DNA of 64,000 nt from Gammaproteobacteria bacterium (GCA_031291175.1 JARLJO010000022.1:30786-94785), one strand, 5' to 3'. Shown: positions 18,797-28,689, counted from the stretch's first letter. Notes: generated by a model from the sequence alone, not told the origin. A program made the numbers and translations.

Positions 18797-19186
18797 ATGA
18801 AAAATAATGAACGTTACGAGTTAGGTTTAAAAACCCTAGAGGAATTGCATGGTGGTCATGTCGGAATTCAAATGGTTAAAGACCTTCAGGACGTCTGCCC
18901 TGATTTTGTAACGATGATAATCGAATGGTCTTTTGGAGAGGTGGCCAGCCGAAAAGGAATTGATTTTAAAACTCGAGAACTTGTCATTATTGCTTCCTGT
19001 GTGACGCTGGGACATGTGCCTGCGCAGCTGAAGGCTCACATCGAATCGGCCATTAAAATAGGAGTAACTAAACAACAGATAGTTGAAGTGATTTTACAAA
19101 TGAGTATTTATGCCGGAATGGCATTAACTAGCAATGCTTTTAGAGTTGCAAAAGAAGTGTTTATAGAAATGAAAGTTATAAACTGA
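18797..19186 (+). CDS. Carboxymuconolactone decarboxylase-like protein
   Basis: A 129-residue protein of the carboxymuconolactone decarboxylase / AhpD-like fold, with the signature helices RELVIIASCVTLGHVPAQL, then AHIESAIKIGVTKQQIVEV and YAGMA. The family includes gamma-carboxymuconolactone decarboxylases and peroxidase partners; the single Cys here argues against a C-x-x-C redox role. The alpha/beta hydrolase that follows 58 bases downstream mirrors the PcaC-PcaD pairing of the beta-ketoadipate route, though no other pca gene is present. Likely controlled by the divergent LysR protein. Confidence 0.85.
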   Translation: MKNNERYELGLKTLEELHGGHVGIQMVKDLQDVCPDFVTMIIEWSFGEVASRKGIDFKTRELVIIASCVTLGHVPAQLKAHIESAIKIGVTKQQIVEVILQMSIYAGMALTSNAFRVAKEVFIEMKVIN

Positions 19187-19244
19187 ATTTTTAACTTTAA
19201 CTATAATTTTATAAATAAACATTCGGAATTAGGTAGGTTTTAAT

Positions 19245-20057
19245 ATGGCTATTCTCAATATTAACAGCAGCAAATTTTATTATGAGCTACATGGAAATGG
19301 CATTCCATTAGTTTTGATCGCTGGCCTTAAAGGCGAGCATGCTAATTGGGTTCCAATTTTAGATGCATTGACTAAGCGGTATCAAGTATTAATTTTTGAT
19401 AACCGAGGCGTAGGTCAAACAATTGATTCTGGTGAGCCGTTTAGCGTTGAAACAATGGCAGATGATATTATGGGGTTAATTAATAAGCTCGATCTTAAAA
19501 AACCACATTTAGTTGGTCATTCATTAGGTGGTGCTATAGCTCAAAAAGTAGCGCATAAGTACGCAGGTGAGATTGGCTCAATCGCTCTATGCAATACTTT
19601 TGCAAAATTTAATGACACTGGTAGGAAAGTGTTTTTTGATATTCTGATGTTGCATCAAGCTAATGCGTCTCCCGCTGATATTATGGATGGCATTATACCG
19701 TGGGCATTTTCTAAGAAGTTTCTTAGTCCCGAGCTTATTAAAATCATTCAAAAAGCCTCTAATGAAAATCTTTATTCCCAATCTTTATCTGATTATTCTA
19801 GGCAGCTACAGGCACTTTATGATTTTGACTCACGGCATTGGGTAAGCACGATTGATATTCCAACTTTAATTATAGGCTCAGAAGACGATATGCTTGCTAC
19901 TTCGAAAGAATCACAAGAGCTTGCTAGAAAGATTTCTGAGGCTAGATTAGTCATAATGCCAACAAGCCATGCGAGTTACATTGAGCAGCCTAGTGATTTT
20001 GTTAAACATTTAGATAATTTTTATAATGGTTTAGCACGTCAAGGAGGGCCAATCTGA
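19245..20057 (+). CDS. Alpha/beta-fold hydrolase
   Basis: A 270-residue alpha/beta hydrolase of the enol-lactonase/haloperoxidase group. The oxyanion segment is LVLIAGLKGEHANW, the nucleophile elbow is VGHSLGGAIA with Ser93, an acid is expected in the GSEDDML strand, and the catalytic His is in MPTSHASYIEQP. Length matches 3-oxoadipate enol-lactonases (PcaD). It is the second gene of a probable unit with the decarboxylase-like gene, so a lactone or ester substrate is a fair guess, unproven. Confidence 0.85.
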   Translation: MAILNINSSKFYYELHGNGIPLVLIAGLKGEHANWVPILDALTKRYQVLIFDNRGVGQTIDSGEPFSVETMADDIMGLINKLDLKKPHLVGHSLGGAIAQKVAHKYAGEIGSIALCNTFAKFNDTGRKVFFDILMLHQANASPADIMDGIIPWAFSKKFLSPELIKIIQKASNENLYSQSLSDYSRQLQALYDFDSRHWVSTIDIPTLIIGSEDDMLATSKESQELARKISEARLVIMPTSHASYIEQPSDFVKHLDNFYNGLARQGGPI

Positions 20058-20315
20058 TGTTGGTGCAGCCTGCTGAGCCAAGACTACTTGCTAAGCCGCT
20101 ATCCGTGTAGCGTCCCCGATAATACACTGCGTAAGGGGCATATGTGATTTGGCCTTGTTCCGAAAAGTTTGTGATGATACATTATTGACCAGAAAAAATG
20201 TCTCTTATGGGATCCGTCAAGATGGGCTTTACTTTCATACAATGGGAAAAAGGCTATGGATGTTATTAATGCCCTCAATTTTATATTTCATCACATTGTT
20301 TTATAAGGATAAATA
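20058..20315. other. Intergenic region, no gene seen
   Basis: About 260 bases between the hydrolase and the oxidoreductase remnant. No reading frame or RNA gene is supported. It lies at a spot where a gene has been partly deleted and may hold further decayed sequence. Confidence 0.3.
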
Positions 20316-20513
20316 ATGGAAGCTTATGTAATAAATGAGTTTGGTGCTCATGATATTTTTGAATTAATGGACTTACCCATTCCAGAAATTAATGCTGAGG
20401 AAAAATTATCAATTTTAATTGATCGTAATGTATTTAAAATACATGAAATTAGTGATGCACACTTATTAGCAGAAAGTGGTAAGAATATTGGTAAAGTTTG
20501 TTTAGAGTGGTAA
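20316..20513 (+). pseudogene. Internally deleted zinc-type quinone oxidoreductase remnant
   Basis: A 65-codon frame in which the first 30 residues (MEAYVINEFGAHDIFELMDL then PIPEI) are the N-terminus of an MDR-family NADPH:quinone oxidoreductase, and the last 30 (a DRNVFKIHEISDAHLLAESG segment and NIGKVCLEW) are its C-terminus. Full-length members have about 310-340 residues, so roughly 250 codons including the whole NADPH-binding domain are missing, with the frame kept. AAGGA lies 12 bases before the ATG. Such a product cannot bind cofactor. I read it as a gene scar. Confidence 0.75.
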
Positions 20514-20548
20514 TTATAGGAAAGTAGTCAGCAAAGAGGAGAAGTAAA

Positions 20549-21430
20549 TTGATTTACAGTTTCTTGTATGTGTTAGTTTTTAGCGTTGCTTTGATATTAA
20601 TCCAAAAATTAGATGTGAGCATTCCTCCTCTTTTTTCGCTTCTTGTTACCGCCAGTATAGCCAGTTTATATTTCAATATTATTAACAAAAATGATCTAAA
20701 AAAAACATATGCCGATTGTTTTGAAAATAAAAAACAATGGATTCTAGTCATGTTAATAGTCCTAGTTATGTGGGGTACAACGATGATAGGCCCTGGAGAA
20801 ATTGGAGCATCGCTTTTTAATTTTATTTATTTCGCTTGGCTTGGAATGCTAGGATTTAAGTTGCTTAGTTTTCAAGATTGGAAAAAGCATCAAATAAAAT
20901 TTTATTTTGGCTTATGCTTGTTACTGTTAATCTTTGCCAATGTTTTCTTTGAGCTACAATCCTCTTTTTCATATAAATCTATCTATGGAATATCTCTGGC
21001 ATTGTTAGGCGGGACATTTTCATTCGTTTATTTTAGACAAAGCCAAGCTTTAGCTAAAAATGCGCGACTATCGGCAACACAGGTCTTGGCTGTAAGATTT
21101 TATTTAGCAATTGCGGTGCTTATGCTTATTTTGCCGAAACATAGTGTGGCAAGTTATTTTACAGCATCTAGCCTGTTTAGTTTGGTTTTACTCGCTTTTT
21201 GTAGCCTCATTATTCCGCTTTATTTTTCCCAAAAAGCATTAGAAAAAATTACCTCAGAGCAACATGCCATCATTAACAGTTTATGTCCTATTATCACTGG
21301 TATATTGCAGGAAATATTTTTTAACGACCTTAGAATAGAACAAATGGCAATTTATTTTTTATATGCATTAGCCATTTCTTGTTTTTATTTTATAAATAAA
21401 TACAATCAAAAGCTGGCAATGATTACCTGA
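20549..21430 (+). CDS. DMT-superfamily (EamA-like) transporter
   Basis: A 293-residue membrane protein with about ten helices in two halves, as in the EamA/RhaT drug-metabolite transporters. The second half shows the typical PLYFSQKALEKITSEQHAII loop and a final helix pair. It opens with a TTG codon, supported by an AGGAG 9 bases upstream and by the hydrophobic N-terminus beginning at once. It lies 35 bases after the oxidoreductase remnant in the LysR-headed cluster and may export a product of that pathway. Substrate unknown. Confidence 0.8.
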   Translation: MIYSFLYVLVFSVALILIQKLDVSIPPLFSLLVTASIASLYFNIINKNDLKKTYADCFENKKQWILVMLIVLVMWGTTMIGPGEIGASLFNFIYFAWLGMLGFKLLSFQDWKKHQIKFYFGLCLLLLIFANVFFELQSSFSYKSIYGISLALLGGTFSFVYFRQSQALAKNARLSATQVLAVRFYLAIAVLMLILPKHSVASYFTASSLFSLVLLAFCSLIIPLYFSQKALEKITSEQHAIINSLCPIITGILQEIFFNDLRIEQMAIYFLYALAISCFYFINKYNQKLAMIT

Positions 21431-21528
21431 AAATTATTGAGTCACTTATGATATGGCTATTTATTTTTTTCACTTTCGTTTCATGTGCTATGGTTAATTC
21501 CTAAATCGTTAGGCTTTGGTCTTATAAG

Positions 21529-21547
21529 AGGCGTCAGACTGACGCCT
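21529..21547. terminator. Perfect 8-bp hairpin downstream of the DMT gene
   Basis: AGGCGTCA (21529-21536) pairs with TGACGCCT (21540-21547) around a 3-base loop. There is no T-run after it, so it could be a weak terminator or a protein-binding palindrome. Confidence 0.4.
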
Positions 21548-21726
21548 AAATTAGGTTTGCTAATAAGTTAATTGAAAAATGTAGAGATAAACGCTAAAGC
21601 GGCACTTGACCAAGGTTCTTCTTATATCACGAGCGAACTTAGAAGAAAGCCAAACCATTTAATGACAGAAATCAACATATTTGGTACAATTATCACCAAT
21701 CCCAAATATTCTGTGTAGAGTCACCC

Positions 21727-24696
21727 ATGCCCATTAGCACCGATAAGTTAATTGAACTTTATATTTTACAAAAAGATTATCATCTAAAAAAACCAAGCGC
21801 TATGGTTCGCTTTGAACAAGACTTCCGCGCCATCATTGAGGCCTACGGCGTTGAAGTATCTGATCTTTTCGCTCCCGCGCATCCATCGGTGCCCGAACAG
21901 CCATTAATTCCTTATGTTCTTTACAAGCCAGCCTCAGCCACTGCACAATCTCCCAAGCCACTTATCATCCATACACATGGCGGCCCTCATGTTTATATCG
22001 ATAAAAATAAACCACATGCAGAAATCGCCTATTATTTATCGCACGGATTAGTAGTTGCCTGTCCTAATTATCGGGGTAGTGCTTTATATCCTAATGCATC
22101 TAAAGACCCGGAGGAATGGTTGCAATGGATTGAGCGCTCTAAAGGTAAGCATCATATTACAGGTCCTGAGGATGTTTATGCTGTAACGAGCTTTGTGCGA
22201 AATTTTTCGTTTATTAAAAAAGATAAAGTTTTTTTACGAGGGTTGAGTTTCGGATCGCATATTAACTCTCACCTTTTAACCATGATACAAAAGGGTAGAT
22301 TTGAAAATATTTATAGCGGAGTGCAATTTGCTGGTGGAGTGAAATACCCTGTACCAGAAAGCATGCTTAACCATTTCCCTATGATGATCGCCCATGCGGT
22401 TTCAGATGGTATCGCAGATTTTTCTGATGCGCGTTTATTTATGGAAAAAATGTTGCTTAAGGAGATGAGCACCAAGCAAAACAAAGCACAGCCTAATCAA
22501 GTGCAAACTTTTGTATCGTATAAAGGTGATCACCATCTCATTGATCCTGAATTAAGTTGCGACGATAAAAGTAGTGATTCCTATATTGAGCTTAAGCGCT
22601 ATATTGAAATGTCTACGAGTTTTATTCATGAGATTGTGCAAAATCATGAATTCAAAGCACAAGATTCATCAGCTCAATTACAACACTTACTTCAACTCGA
22701 AGAAAATATAAGCAAGATTGAAAATGTTGATCAACTTGTTAAAGTTAATTCACATCTTCGGTCATCACAAAGTATAAGCCCAGAAGCTGTAAGCAGCGCG
22801 TCGTCATCCTCCTCGTCAAGTAGCGCCGCACAAGAAGATGAGGCTAACTTTTTAAGCCCTACCATGGCGCATCTAAAGCTGAATTTAGATAGTGAGTATA
22901 CCGGAGAGCCTAGAATTGATCTTGTGAACTATTTGCAAAAACATTTTAAGCCTCTTGAATGGGAAAAACCTCGCCATATTTTAGAAAAAGCTGGCGACGA
23001 GATGTTAAAAGACAGTCGATTTATGGAGCAACTTTTTGCTGTGATTGAGCAGGAAAAAACTTTTCTCGCCTCCCATCCAGACCATATGGTTCTTTATCAC
23101 GCTGCCGAAAATTCAGCATTACAGCTTTATAGCGTAATTACTTTATGGAAAAAAATGCTCAAAGGAGATTTTAGTAACAAGCTTGAAGTGATTAATGAAA
23201 TGCGTTTTTTTGATTTTATGAGTGAGACATTTGATAATATTGATATTTTCTTACATAAAATGAGAGAAAAAAGAAGAGACGAAGAAAGGCGATCTAGGCC
23301 ACAACCAGCATTTTCTTTCGAAGAAGACGAAGAAGAAGATGATGTTACTGTTAATCCGTCCCCATTTAATCACCTCTCGGGCTTTGCTGAACGCGCTTTG
23401 GCTTGGAATCCTGCATTAACGACTAATCAGCATACAACAGCATCTTGCACGCTCTGGTGGTATTTTCAATCTGCTTTGAAAAGTACAATGGTAGAAGCAC
23501 CTTACGAAAGAGTGATAGGTGAGACCCTAATGGCATTAGGCATCAACAGTAAAAGCCGGGCTAATCGCTATCTTCAGTTATTCGATCGCACAAAACACAC
23601 TTTGGCTCATCAAGGAAAAAATCAAGGTGTGCTGCAGCAAGTTTTTCTGCCAATTCCATTAGCAGATAGAACAGCTTATGTTTGTCAGATTTGGGGGGAG
23701 GAATTCAAGCTGGCTGGCAGCGGAATGAAACTTTCGCGTCCTTCTATGTTAAAAGCATTTAGACAAAACCCACAAGCTTTTGAAGCTAAGTTGCGACATC
23801 ATTCTAGAGCATTTTCAAACTACGAGAATGACAGTAATTTCGGTTCTGACGATTTTAAATATGGAAACTTACCACAAGTACGATATTTATTTAAAAATAA
23901 TTCGCAAACAACAATATTTTCCCATTTTAGATACGCAGATCAATTTCAAGATTTTTCTCTCGCCTTAATGCAAATTGTAAAAGAGGATTTTGCTGACTAT
24001 ATTGTACGCGGCACAATCATTCCAAGAGGTGTGGTTCAGGATGCTCATGCGGTAAGACTTAAGCTAGAAGCTGATTTACAACTTGCCACTCATGGCTCAG
24101 TTGCAGAAGGCGTTCTCTATTTGCAGCAAAAAGAATTGTGTGATGGTTTAGTGGAAAATCCCCGCAAAGAATTGTATGCAGATGTTGTCACTGCTTCAAA
24201 AAAAACTAAAGTCAGCATTCAAACACAACTGGGAAACTTAAGATTCTTTTCACCAAGAAGAGTGCATCTATATGCATTATGTCGATATCTAAAAGGTTAC
24301 ACCTACTACGAATTACTGAAAGAAGCAGCGGATGCTACTTTTCCTGGTCGCTCAACTGATAGTGCTATGATCCAAAGATATAATAAAGAAAATTACGAAT
24401 TTTTAATGCTACATATCCACAAATTTACTGTACCAGGCGCAGCAACTACAGAATACATTTGCGGTAATGATTATCTAAGGTTGCGTGAAATTATAAATAA
24501 TAGCATCAGAAAATATGAATACGATCCTCAAAAAAACTATGAATTTTTTCAAATGAGTGGTCCAGAAGTTTTTGAAGAGACATTATTTTATAATGAACTG
24601 AATAATGCTATTGAGGGCTTTCTTGTCAACGCGCGCTTATCGAAAGAAGCAGGATATGGACATGATATCAGCGAGCAGCAATTGCGATATTATTAA
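21727..24696 (+). CDS. Prolyl-oligopeptidase-like (S9) protein with long unknown C-terminal region
   Basis: A 989-residue protein. Residues about 60-275 are an S9-type alpha/beta hydrolase: the HTHGGPH oxyanion strand, CPNYRGS, nucleophile elbow LRGLSFGSH with Ser174, Asp227 in HAVSDGIAD, and His269/His270 in KGDHHLID. Residues 355-372 are a Ser run followed by an acidic patch, and 375-989 match nothing I know, with an acidic EEDEEEDD stretch near 535. The N-terminal beta-propeller that usually gates S9 peptidases is absent. No signal peptide. The catalytic domain plus a large unknown tail fits an effector peptidase or esterase, but this is inference. Monocistronic. Confidence 0.8.
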   Translation: MPISTDKLIELYILQKDYHLKKPSAMVRFEQDFRAIIEAYGVEVSDLFAPAHPSVPEQPLIPYVLYKPASATAQSPKPLIIHTHGGPHVYIDKNKPHAEIAYYLSHGLVVACPNYRGSALYPNASKDPEEWLQWIERSKGKHHITGPEDVYAVTSFVRNFSFIKKDKVFLRGLSFGSHINSHLLTMIQKGRFENIYSGVQFAGGVKYPVPESMLNHFPMMIAHAVSDGIADFSDARLFMEKMLLKEMSTKQNKAQPNQVQTFVSYKGDHHLIDPELSCDDKSSDSYIELKRYIEMSTSFIHEIVQNHEFKAQDSSAQLQHLLQLEENISKIENVDQLVKVNSHLRSSQSISPEAVSSASSSSSSSSAAQEDEANFLSPTMAHLKLNLDSEYTGEPRIDLVNYLQKHFKPLEWEKPRHILEKAGDEMLKDSRFMEQLFAVIEQEKTFLASHPDHMVLYHAAENSALQLYSVITLWKKMLKGDFSNKLEVINEMRFFDFMSETFDNIDIFLHKMREKRRDEERRSRPQPAFSFEEDEEEDDVTVNPSPFNHLSGFAERALAWNPALTTNQHTTASCTLWWYFQSALKSTMVEAPYERVIGETLMALGINSKSRANRYLQLFDRTKHTLAHQGKNQGVLQQVFLPIPLADRTAYVCQIWGEEFKLAGSGMKLSRPSMLKAFRQNPQAFEAKLRHHSRAFSNYENDSNFGSDDFKYGNLPQVRYLFKNNSQTTIFSHFRYADQFQDFSLALMQIVKEDFADYIVRGTIIPRGVVQDAHAVRLKLEADLQLATHGSVAEGVLYLQQKELCDGLVENPRKELYADVVTASKKTKVSIQTQLGNLRFFSPRRVHLYALCRYLKGYTYYELLKEAADATFPGRSTDSAMIQRYNKENYEFLMLHIHKFTVPGAATTEYICGNDYLRLREIINNSIRKYEYDPQKNYEFFQMSGPEVFEETLFYNELNNAIEGFLVNARLSKEAGYGHDISEQQLRYY

Positions 24697-24958
24697 TTAT
24701 CACTAGATTGAAGGTATTAAGTATTTGGGAAATGGCTCATTTTTTCTTATAAATTAGTCATTTTTTGAGGTATTAAATAAGGTAAATTAGTTTATACCTT
24801 ATGCTTCAAGTCAAGATGCCTGAAGGGCGCGGAGCATTTCGTTTAAGTTTGTGCGTTATTGCAAAAGGTATAGCTCCAGAAACGCTTACGATGGAACCAC
24901 TGGTCTAGGGCCTCCTGGATACTACAGACATGTTTGGTAATTTATGGGGAGTGGTTGG

Positions 24959-26278
24959 TTAGTACTTGACACTGTTTATCTTTGCATTGCAAAAAGTCGT
25001 TTTGTTAAATTCATTTTTTCCTATGCATTTAAGTGCTATTTGCGTACTAAAAATTTGATCCATAATCTTTAAAGATGACTGCAGTGTAAGAGGGGTGGTT
25101 CCAGGGTTCTCTCTATTGCACGCACCAAAATTTTTAGCTTTATAGATATTTGTAATAAGAGTGCTTGCTGTCATATAAGGCTTGATTGCCCCTACAAATA
25201 ACGTATGATCTGCATAAAGTTTATCTGTTGAGAGGGCTGAGCTTAGGTTCAGCGAGACAGTTTTATCATCTAGTACGTATCCTTTCTTTAAGTTTTCTGG
25301 CAATTCAGTTGGTGCATTTGGATTTAATTCGTTTATAGATAGCTCCATAAAAGAATTAAAAAAATCTAAACCTTCGTCGTCGGCGTTATTCAATATTCCT
25401 GCTTTCTTTTTTGAAAATATACTGCCTGTTAATATAGAGTTAATAATGAGTACGGCGTTTAAAATAAAAATAGTATTAAATTGTATATAACGTGCATTCC
25501 ATAATAGCAGTGAAATTAAACATAAAATAATTAATAGGTTTTGTAACGTATCTGTTTTTTCCTCGGAATACTTATTTGTTAATAATTCTATATGTAGTTT
25601 TATTCTGCTTAAACGGTTACTTAAGGACTGGCCTTTCATGGGAATGGGAATAAGATATATAACAGCCAAAGCATCTATTGATAATTCAAATACTACGCAC
25701 CCAATAGAGATAAATGTTAAGTAAGTTATAAAGCTATTATTTTCTATCGAAAAATTCATCTGATATATCGTAAATAATAGCAAAATACATGCCATGAGCA
25801 GATACCAGACATAAAAAATCAGCTTTATGAAGAAAGGGGTTGTCATTTCCACAAGTGCATTTATAAAAACGATTACACTAAATATGCAGATTAAATTTAA
25901 AAAAATACTATCATTAATGCCCTGGCGATTTAATTCTCCATGTATAGTAAAGAAATATTGAAAAATAAAGATAGTATTGAATAGCGCTAAAGATAACTCA
26001 TTAATAGCGGGTAATATTTTTTTTCTAAATATCATCAGATAAAAGAAAATAAAAGTGCCAGCCGCAAAAATTAATTCGACTCGGAGGGAGTAACCAAAAG
26101 CTAGAAAGCCTGCAAGAAAGCCTACAACACTTGAACCCATGGTTGAAATCCATAATGCGAGTACAAGTTTACTTTTTAGAGACTCACCTAACAGCAAGCC
26201 AGATTCGATAATAAATCCTAAACCAAGGCATAAGCATAATGAGATTGGAAGCATCAACCCCTCGCTCTTTCTGAGCAT
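24959..26278 (-). CDS. Polytopic membrane protein with C-terminal soluble domain, unknown
   Basis: A 439-residue protein, not recognised. The first 300 residues hold about nine or ten hydrophobic segments; the last 130 are hydrophilic with several Cys (CNRENP, KCIGKN, FCNAK) and the segment LYADHTLFVGAIKPYM. No transporter or sensor signature is visible. ATG 26278 has only a weak AGG upstream; ATG 26254 follows GAGGGG and is an alternative. Very low GC, as in the adjoining unknown genes, suggests the 24.7-28.1 kb stretch has a common foreign origin. Confidence 0.6.
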   Translation of the reverse strand: MLRKSEGLMLPISLCLCLGLGFIIESGLLLGESLKSKLVLALWISTMGSSVVGFLAGFLAFGYSLRVELIFAAGTFIFFYLMIFRKKILPAINELSLALFNTIFIFQYFFTIHGELNRQGINDSIFLNLICIFSVIVFINALVEMTTPFFIKLIFYVWYLLMACILLLFTIYQMNFSIENNSFITYLTFISIGCVVFELSIDALAVIYLIPIPMKGQSLSNRLSRIKLHIELLTNKYSEEKTDTLQNLLIILCLISLLLWNARYIQFNTIFILNAVLIINSILTGSIFSKKKAGILNNADDEGLDFFNSFMELSINELNPNAPTELPENLKKGYVLDDKTVSLNLSSALSTDKLYADHTLFVGAIKPYMTASTLITNIYKAKNFGACNRENPGTTPLTLQSSLKIMDQIFSTQIALKCIGKNEFNKTTFCNAKINSVKY

Positions 26279-26591
26279 TAAAACCTATAGATTAATATAA
26301 TTATAGCATTGATTTTAATGGATAGTAGTTGCTCATCCTATTGTCGAAATCTCAGGTTTAAATCCGAACATTAGACACTTAAAAGCACACTAAACACCCC
26401 GCTTCATATCATCACCCACAAGTAGGTCTTTAAACGGCTTCAAAAGCCTCTCTGGCCATTTTAAAACTCAGACTGCAATAAGTGGGCACTTGCCCCTCGG
26501 GATCTTAGGTAAGTCCACGAATGTTTTCCAAAATGCAGTGACGATTATATTCCTAAGGAATAATATTACTCCAAAAAACGTAGGGATTTAA
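26279..26591. other. Intergenic region upstream of the membrane-protein gene
   Basis: About 310 bases with many stops in all frames. A small palindrome (TATTCCT / AGGAATA at 26548-26562) is the only symmetrical element noticed. Confidence 0.3.
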
Positions 26592-26681
26592 ATGATAAAT
26601 GATCTTTCGTCACTATTATTCCCGAATATAGATGAAACAATAGTGTTAATTAGGCTCATGACATATGAAAAAGTGGATTGA
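26592..26681 (+). CDS. Possible 29-residue small ORF
   Basis: ATG 26592 follows AGGGATTTAA, a reasonable ribosome-binding site, and opens a 29-codon frame (MINDLSSLLFPNIDETIVLI and so on) ending in TGA at 26679. It may be a real small protein, or the preserved start of a gene whose remainder has been lost, because it runs into the 3' end of a convergent gene. No homologue is known to me. Confidence 0.25.
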   Translation: MINDLSSLLFPNIDETIVLIRLMTYEKVD

Positions 26682-26755
26682 AGCAAATTATATTCTATTA
26701 AATATTTTTTTTATTTTTGTTGAAAAATTAAGTGAAAAATATATTATTCTCTTAG

Positions 26756-27754
26756 TTAAAGATGTTTTTTTAATCTTTTTATCTTTTTATCTGTTTCTCC
26801 AAGAACAAGTGATTCCGCATCTGAAACATAATTTTCATAACTTCTATATAAAGAAGAATAATATGGGAATAAATATTTATGTAGTTTTTCTTTTTTTTCA
26901 GGATTAATTTTCAGTGAAATAAGAAATTTCTCATCAAAATAAATTTGCGATTTTTTATGCTGTTTATTTTTTATATTTAATTTTATTGTTGCATCGATAG
27001 AAAACAGGTTGGCGAATGCTGATCCGCTGCAATTAAGATCAATGCAGTTATTGTTTTTCCCAACCGAGATCAGATCATTCGTTGAGGTGTAATTAACCCC
27101 CTGAATAAAAATTCCGTAACATTCGCAATGTAATTTTCTTTTGTAAAAATCTTTTATCTCTTTGAAAATTCCAACCATTAATTCAGGCGTATATGTAGCT
27201 TCGTATTGATCTAATGACCAAGGTAGTTTTAATAAGACTGAATCTGAAAATATTACAAATGATATTTGCGGATACTCATTTGCTATTTTTTCAATTCCAC
27301 TTTTGCGCTTTAATGAATAGTCATTCAAATCTGGATTTATTAAATAAGTTTCTTTGAAATCGACTTCATCGATAAGTCCGTAGCAACAATATTTTGTTTC
27401 TAAAAATTTTTTAAACCAGGTATCTTTAACAAAAACACATGGGTATTTACTATCTTGATGTTCTAAGCATTGGATATATTCACTTTTGGGCAACTCAAAA
27501 CTCATTTCATGGAATCGATCATTTGAGTACGTGAGAAATATGCTTAATTGCAAATTACTACTGCGTATCTTATTTACTATGATTGATTTGCTTACATAGC
27601 CAGTGTATGGATTTTTATTTTGATCTTTAAAGAAAGCAATCCATCTTTGTTTATATTCCAATATGTTAATATCGCTAACAAGCAACATATCCGTATTTAG
27701 CGGCAATTCATAGTAATCAACTACAATAAATCCACCGTCAAGTACATTGCCAAT
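26756..27754 (-). pseudogene. Downstream part of an ORF interrupted by one stop codon
   Basis: This frame continues, without any shift, from the 109-residue frame upstream; only TGA at 27755-27757 separates them. From the stop it reads IGNVLDGGFIVVDYYELPLN and on for 333 residues. The first start codon inside is TTG 27706 with no ribosome-binding site, and residues before it look like regular protein sequence, so the natural product was probably a 442-residue protein. It has no signal peptide or membrane helix and I do not recognise it. Cys-rich spots include KYCCYG and HCECYG. Alternatives are a second gene starting at TTG 27706 (316 residues) or stop-codon readthrough. Confidence 0.5.
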
Positions 27755-28084
27755 TCAGGAATCAGGGCGCCATATAATAAAATTACCTGATAGTCCTTTA
27801 TCAAATGCCTCCGTCCAATAAGTCCATTTCTCATAGAATTGTTCATCAAGGTTATATTTTATTTTACCTTCAATGTTCGAATACTCTTCATCTTCAACGA
27901 GCCGATCAATAATGGCTTGGCCTGTTAATCTTGGGTTTGAATGGAAATCCATGTGGTGATTTCTATACGCTTCAATAAATAAATTAAATAAGCCGGAATC
28001 ATATTGACCTAGCGCGCCTCCATGCTGCCTAATTAATATCAGGCTTCTCTTTATATCATCAAAAATCTCTCGAGAGCTTCTCAT
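27755..28084 (-). CDS. Hypothetical protein, 109 aa, likely 5' part of an interrupted gene
   Basis: A soluble protein of 109 residues, opening MRSSREIFDDIKRSLILIRQ, with a solid GAGGG ribosome-binding site 7 bases before the ATG. It contains the segment HHMDFHSNPRLTGQAIIDRL and ends FIIWRPDS at TGA 27755. The same frame remains open for 333 further codons, so this may be the N-terminal third of a longer protein stopped by a nonsense mutation. Function unknown. Confidence 0.55.
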   Translation of the reverse strand: MRSSREIFDDIKRSLILIRQHGGALGQYDSGLFNLFIEAYRNHHMDFHSNPRLTGQAIIDRLVEDEEYSNIEGKIKYNLDEQFYEKWTYWTEAFDKGLSGNFIIWRPDS

Positions 28085-28280
28085 AATCTATCCCTCAAAG
28101 TGGCTAATCCATTTATTATCTCATTTTCGAATCAATATTTGTTTCAGAGTATTGCTTTATTTTTATTTAAAACGAAGGGGGGGATATAAGTAAAAGGTGG
28201 CACCTGTGCAGCACAAAAACATCTTGTATATATTTCGGTCTTTATTGTTTGCTGTAGATAATTGATTTACATGATTTTAT

Positions 28281-28356
<76 letters not shown>

Positions 28357-28642
28357 TTGGAGAATTTCCAAGAGGAATTGCTACAGGGTTCAAGTACATT
28401 CCCCCGACAGATAATCAAAAACAACCTGCGGTGGAATCTTAGGCGAAAGTGCAGGGCGGTGCAATAGGATCTGATGGATTCTTCTAAGGTTTTTTCAATG
28501 TTGGCTTTTAATAGGCCAATGTGATCTCAAATAGCACAGTTTAAATTTATTTCCCATATACCCGCTATTTTAAATCTTTGTTATACTTATAAATACCACC
28601 TTTAGAGTTCAAATTTTGTCCGCTCGGCGTGTCAAAAAAAGA
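28357..28642. other. Intergenic region before cspA
   Basis: About 290 bases upstream of the cold-shock gene. TATACT at 28582-28587 may be a -10 element but lacks a good -35. No gene is supported. A long untranslated leader would be usual for a cspA-type gene. Confidence 0.3.
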
Positions 28643-28666
28643 ACCTACTCTAGGTGGCATTTTTTT
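28643..28666 (+). terminator. Hairpin plus T-run in the cspA leader
   Basis: ACCTA (28643-28647) pairs with TAGGT (28651-28655) around a 3-base loop; a run of seven T follows at 28660-28666 and the cspA start is 24 bases further. It could act as an attenuator or temperature-sensitive leader element. The stem is short. Confidence 0.35.
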
Positions 28667-28689
28667 AATTGAAATGAAGGTATGCAAGC

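Noticed and set aside
26665..26907. Plus-strand frame of 80 codons at the 3' end of the interrupted gene
   Set aside because: Largely antisense to the minus-strand frame, Phe/Ile-rich due to AT content.
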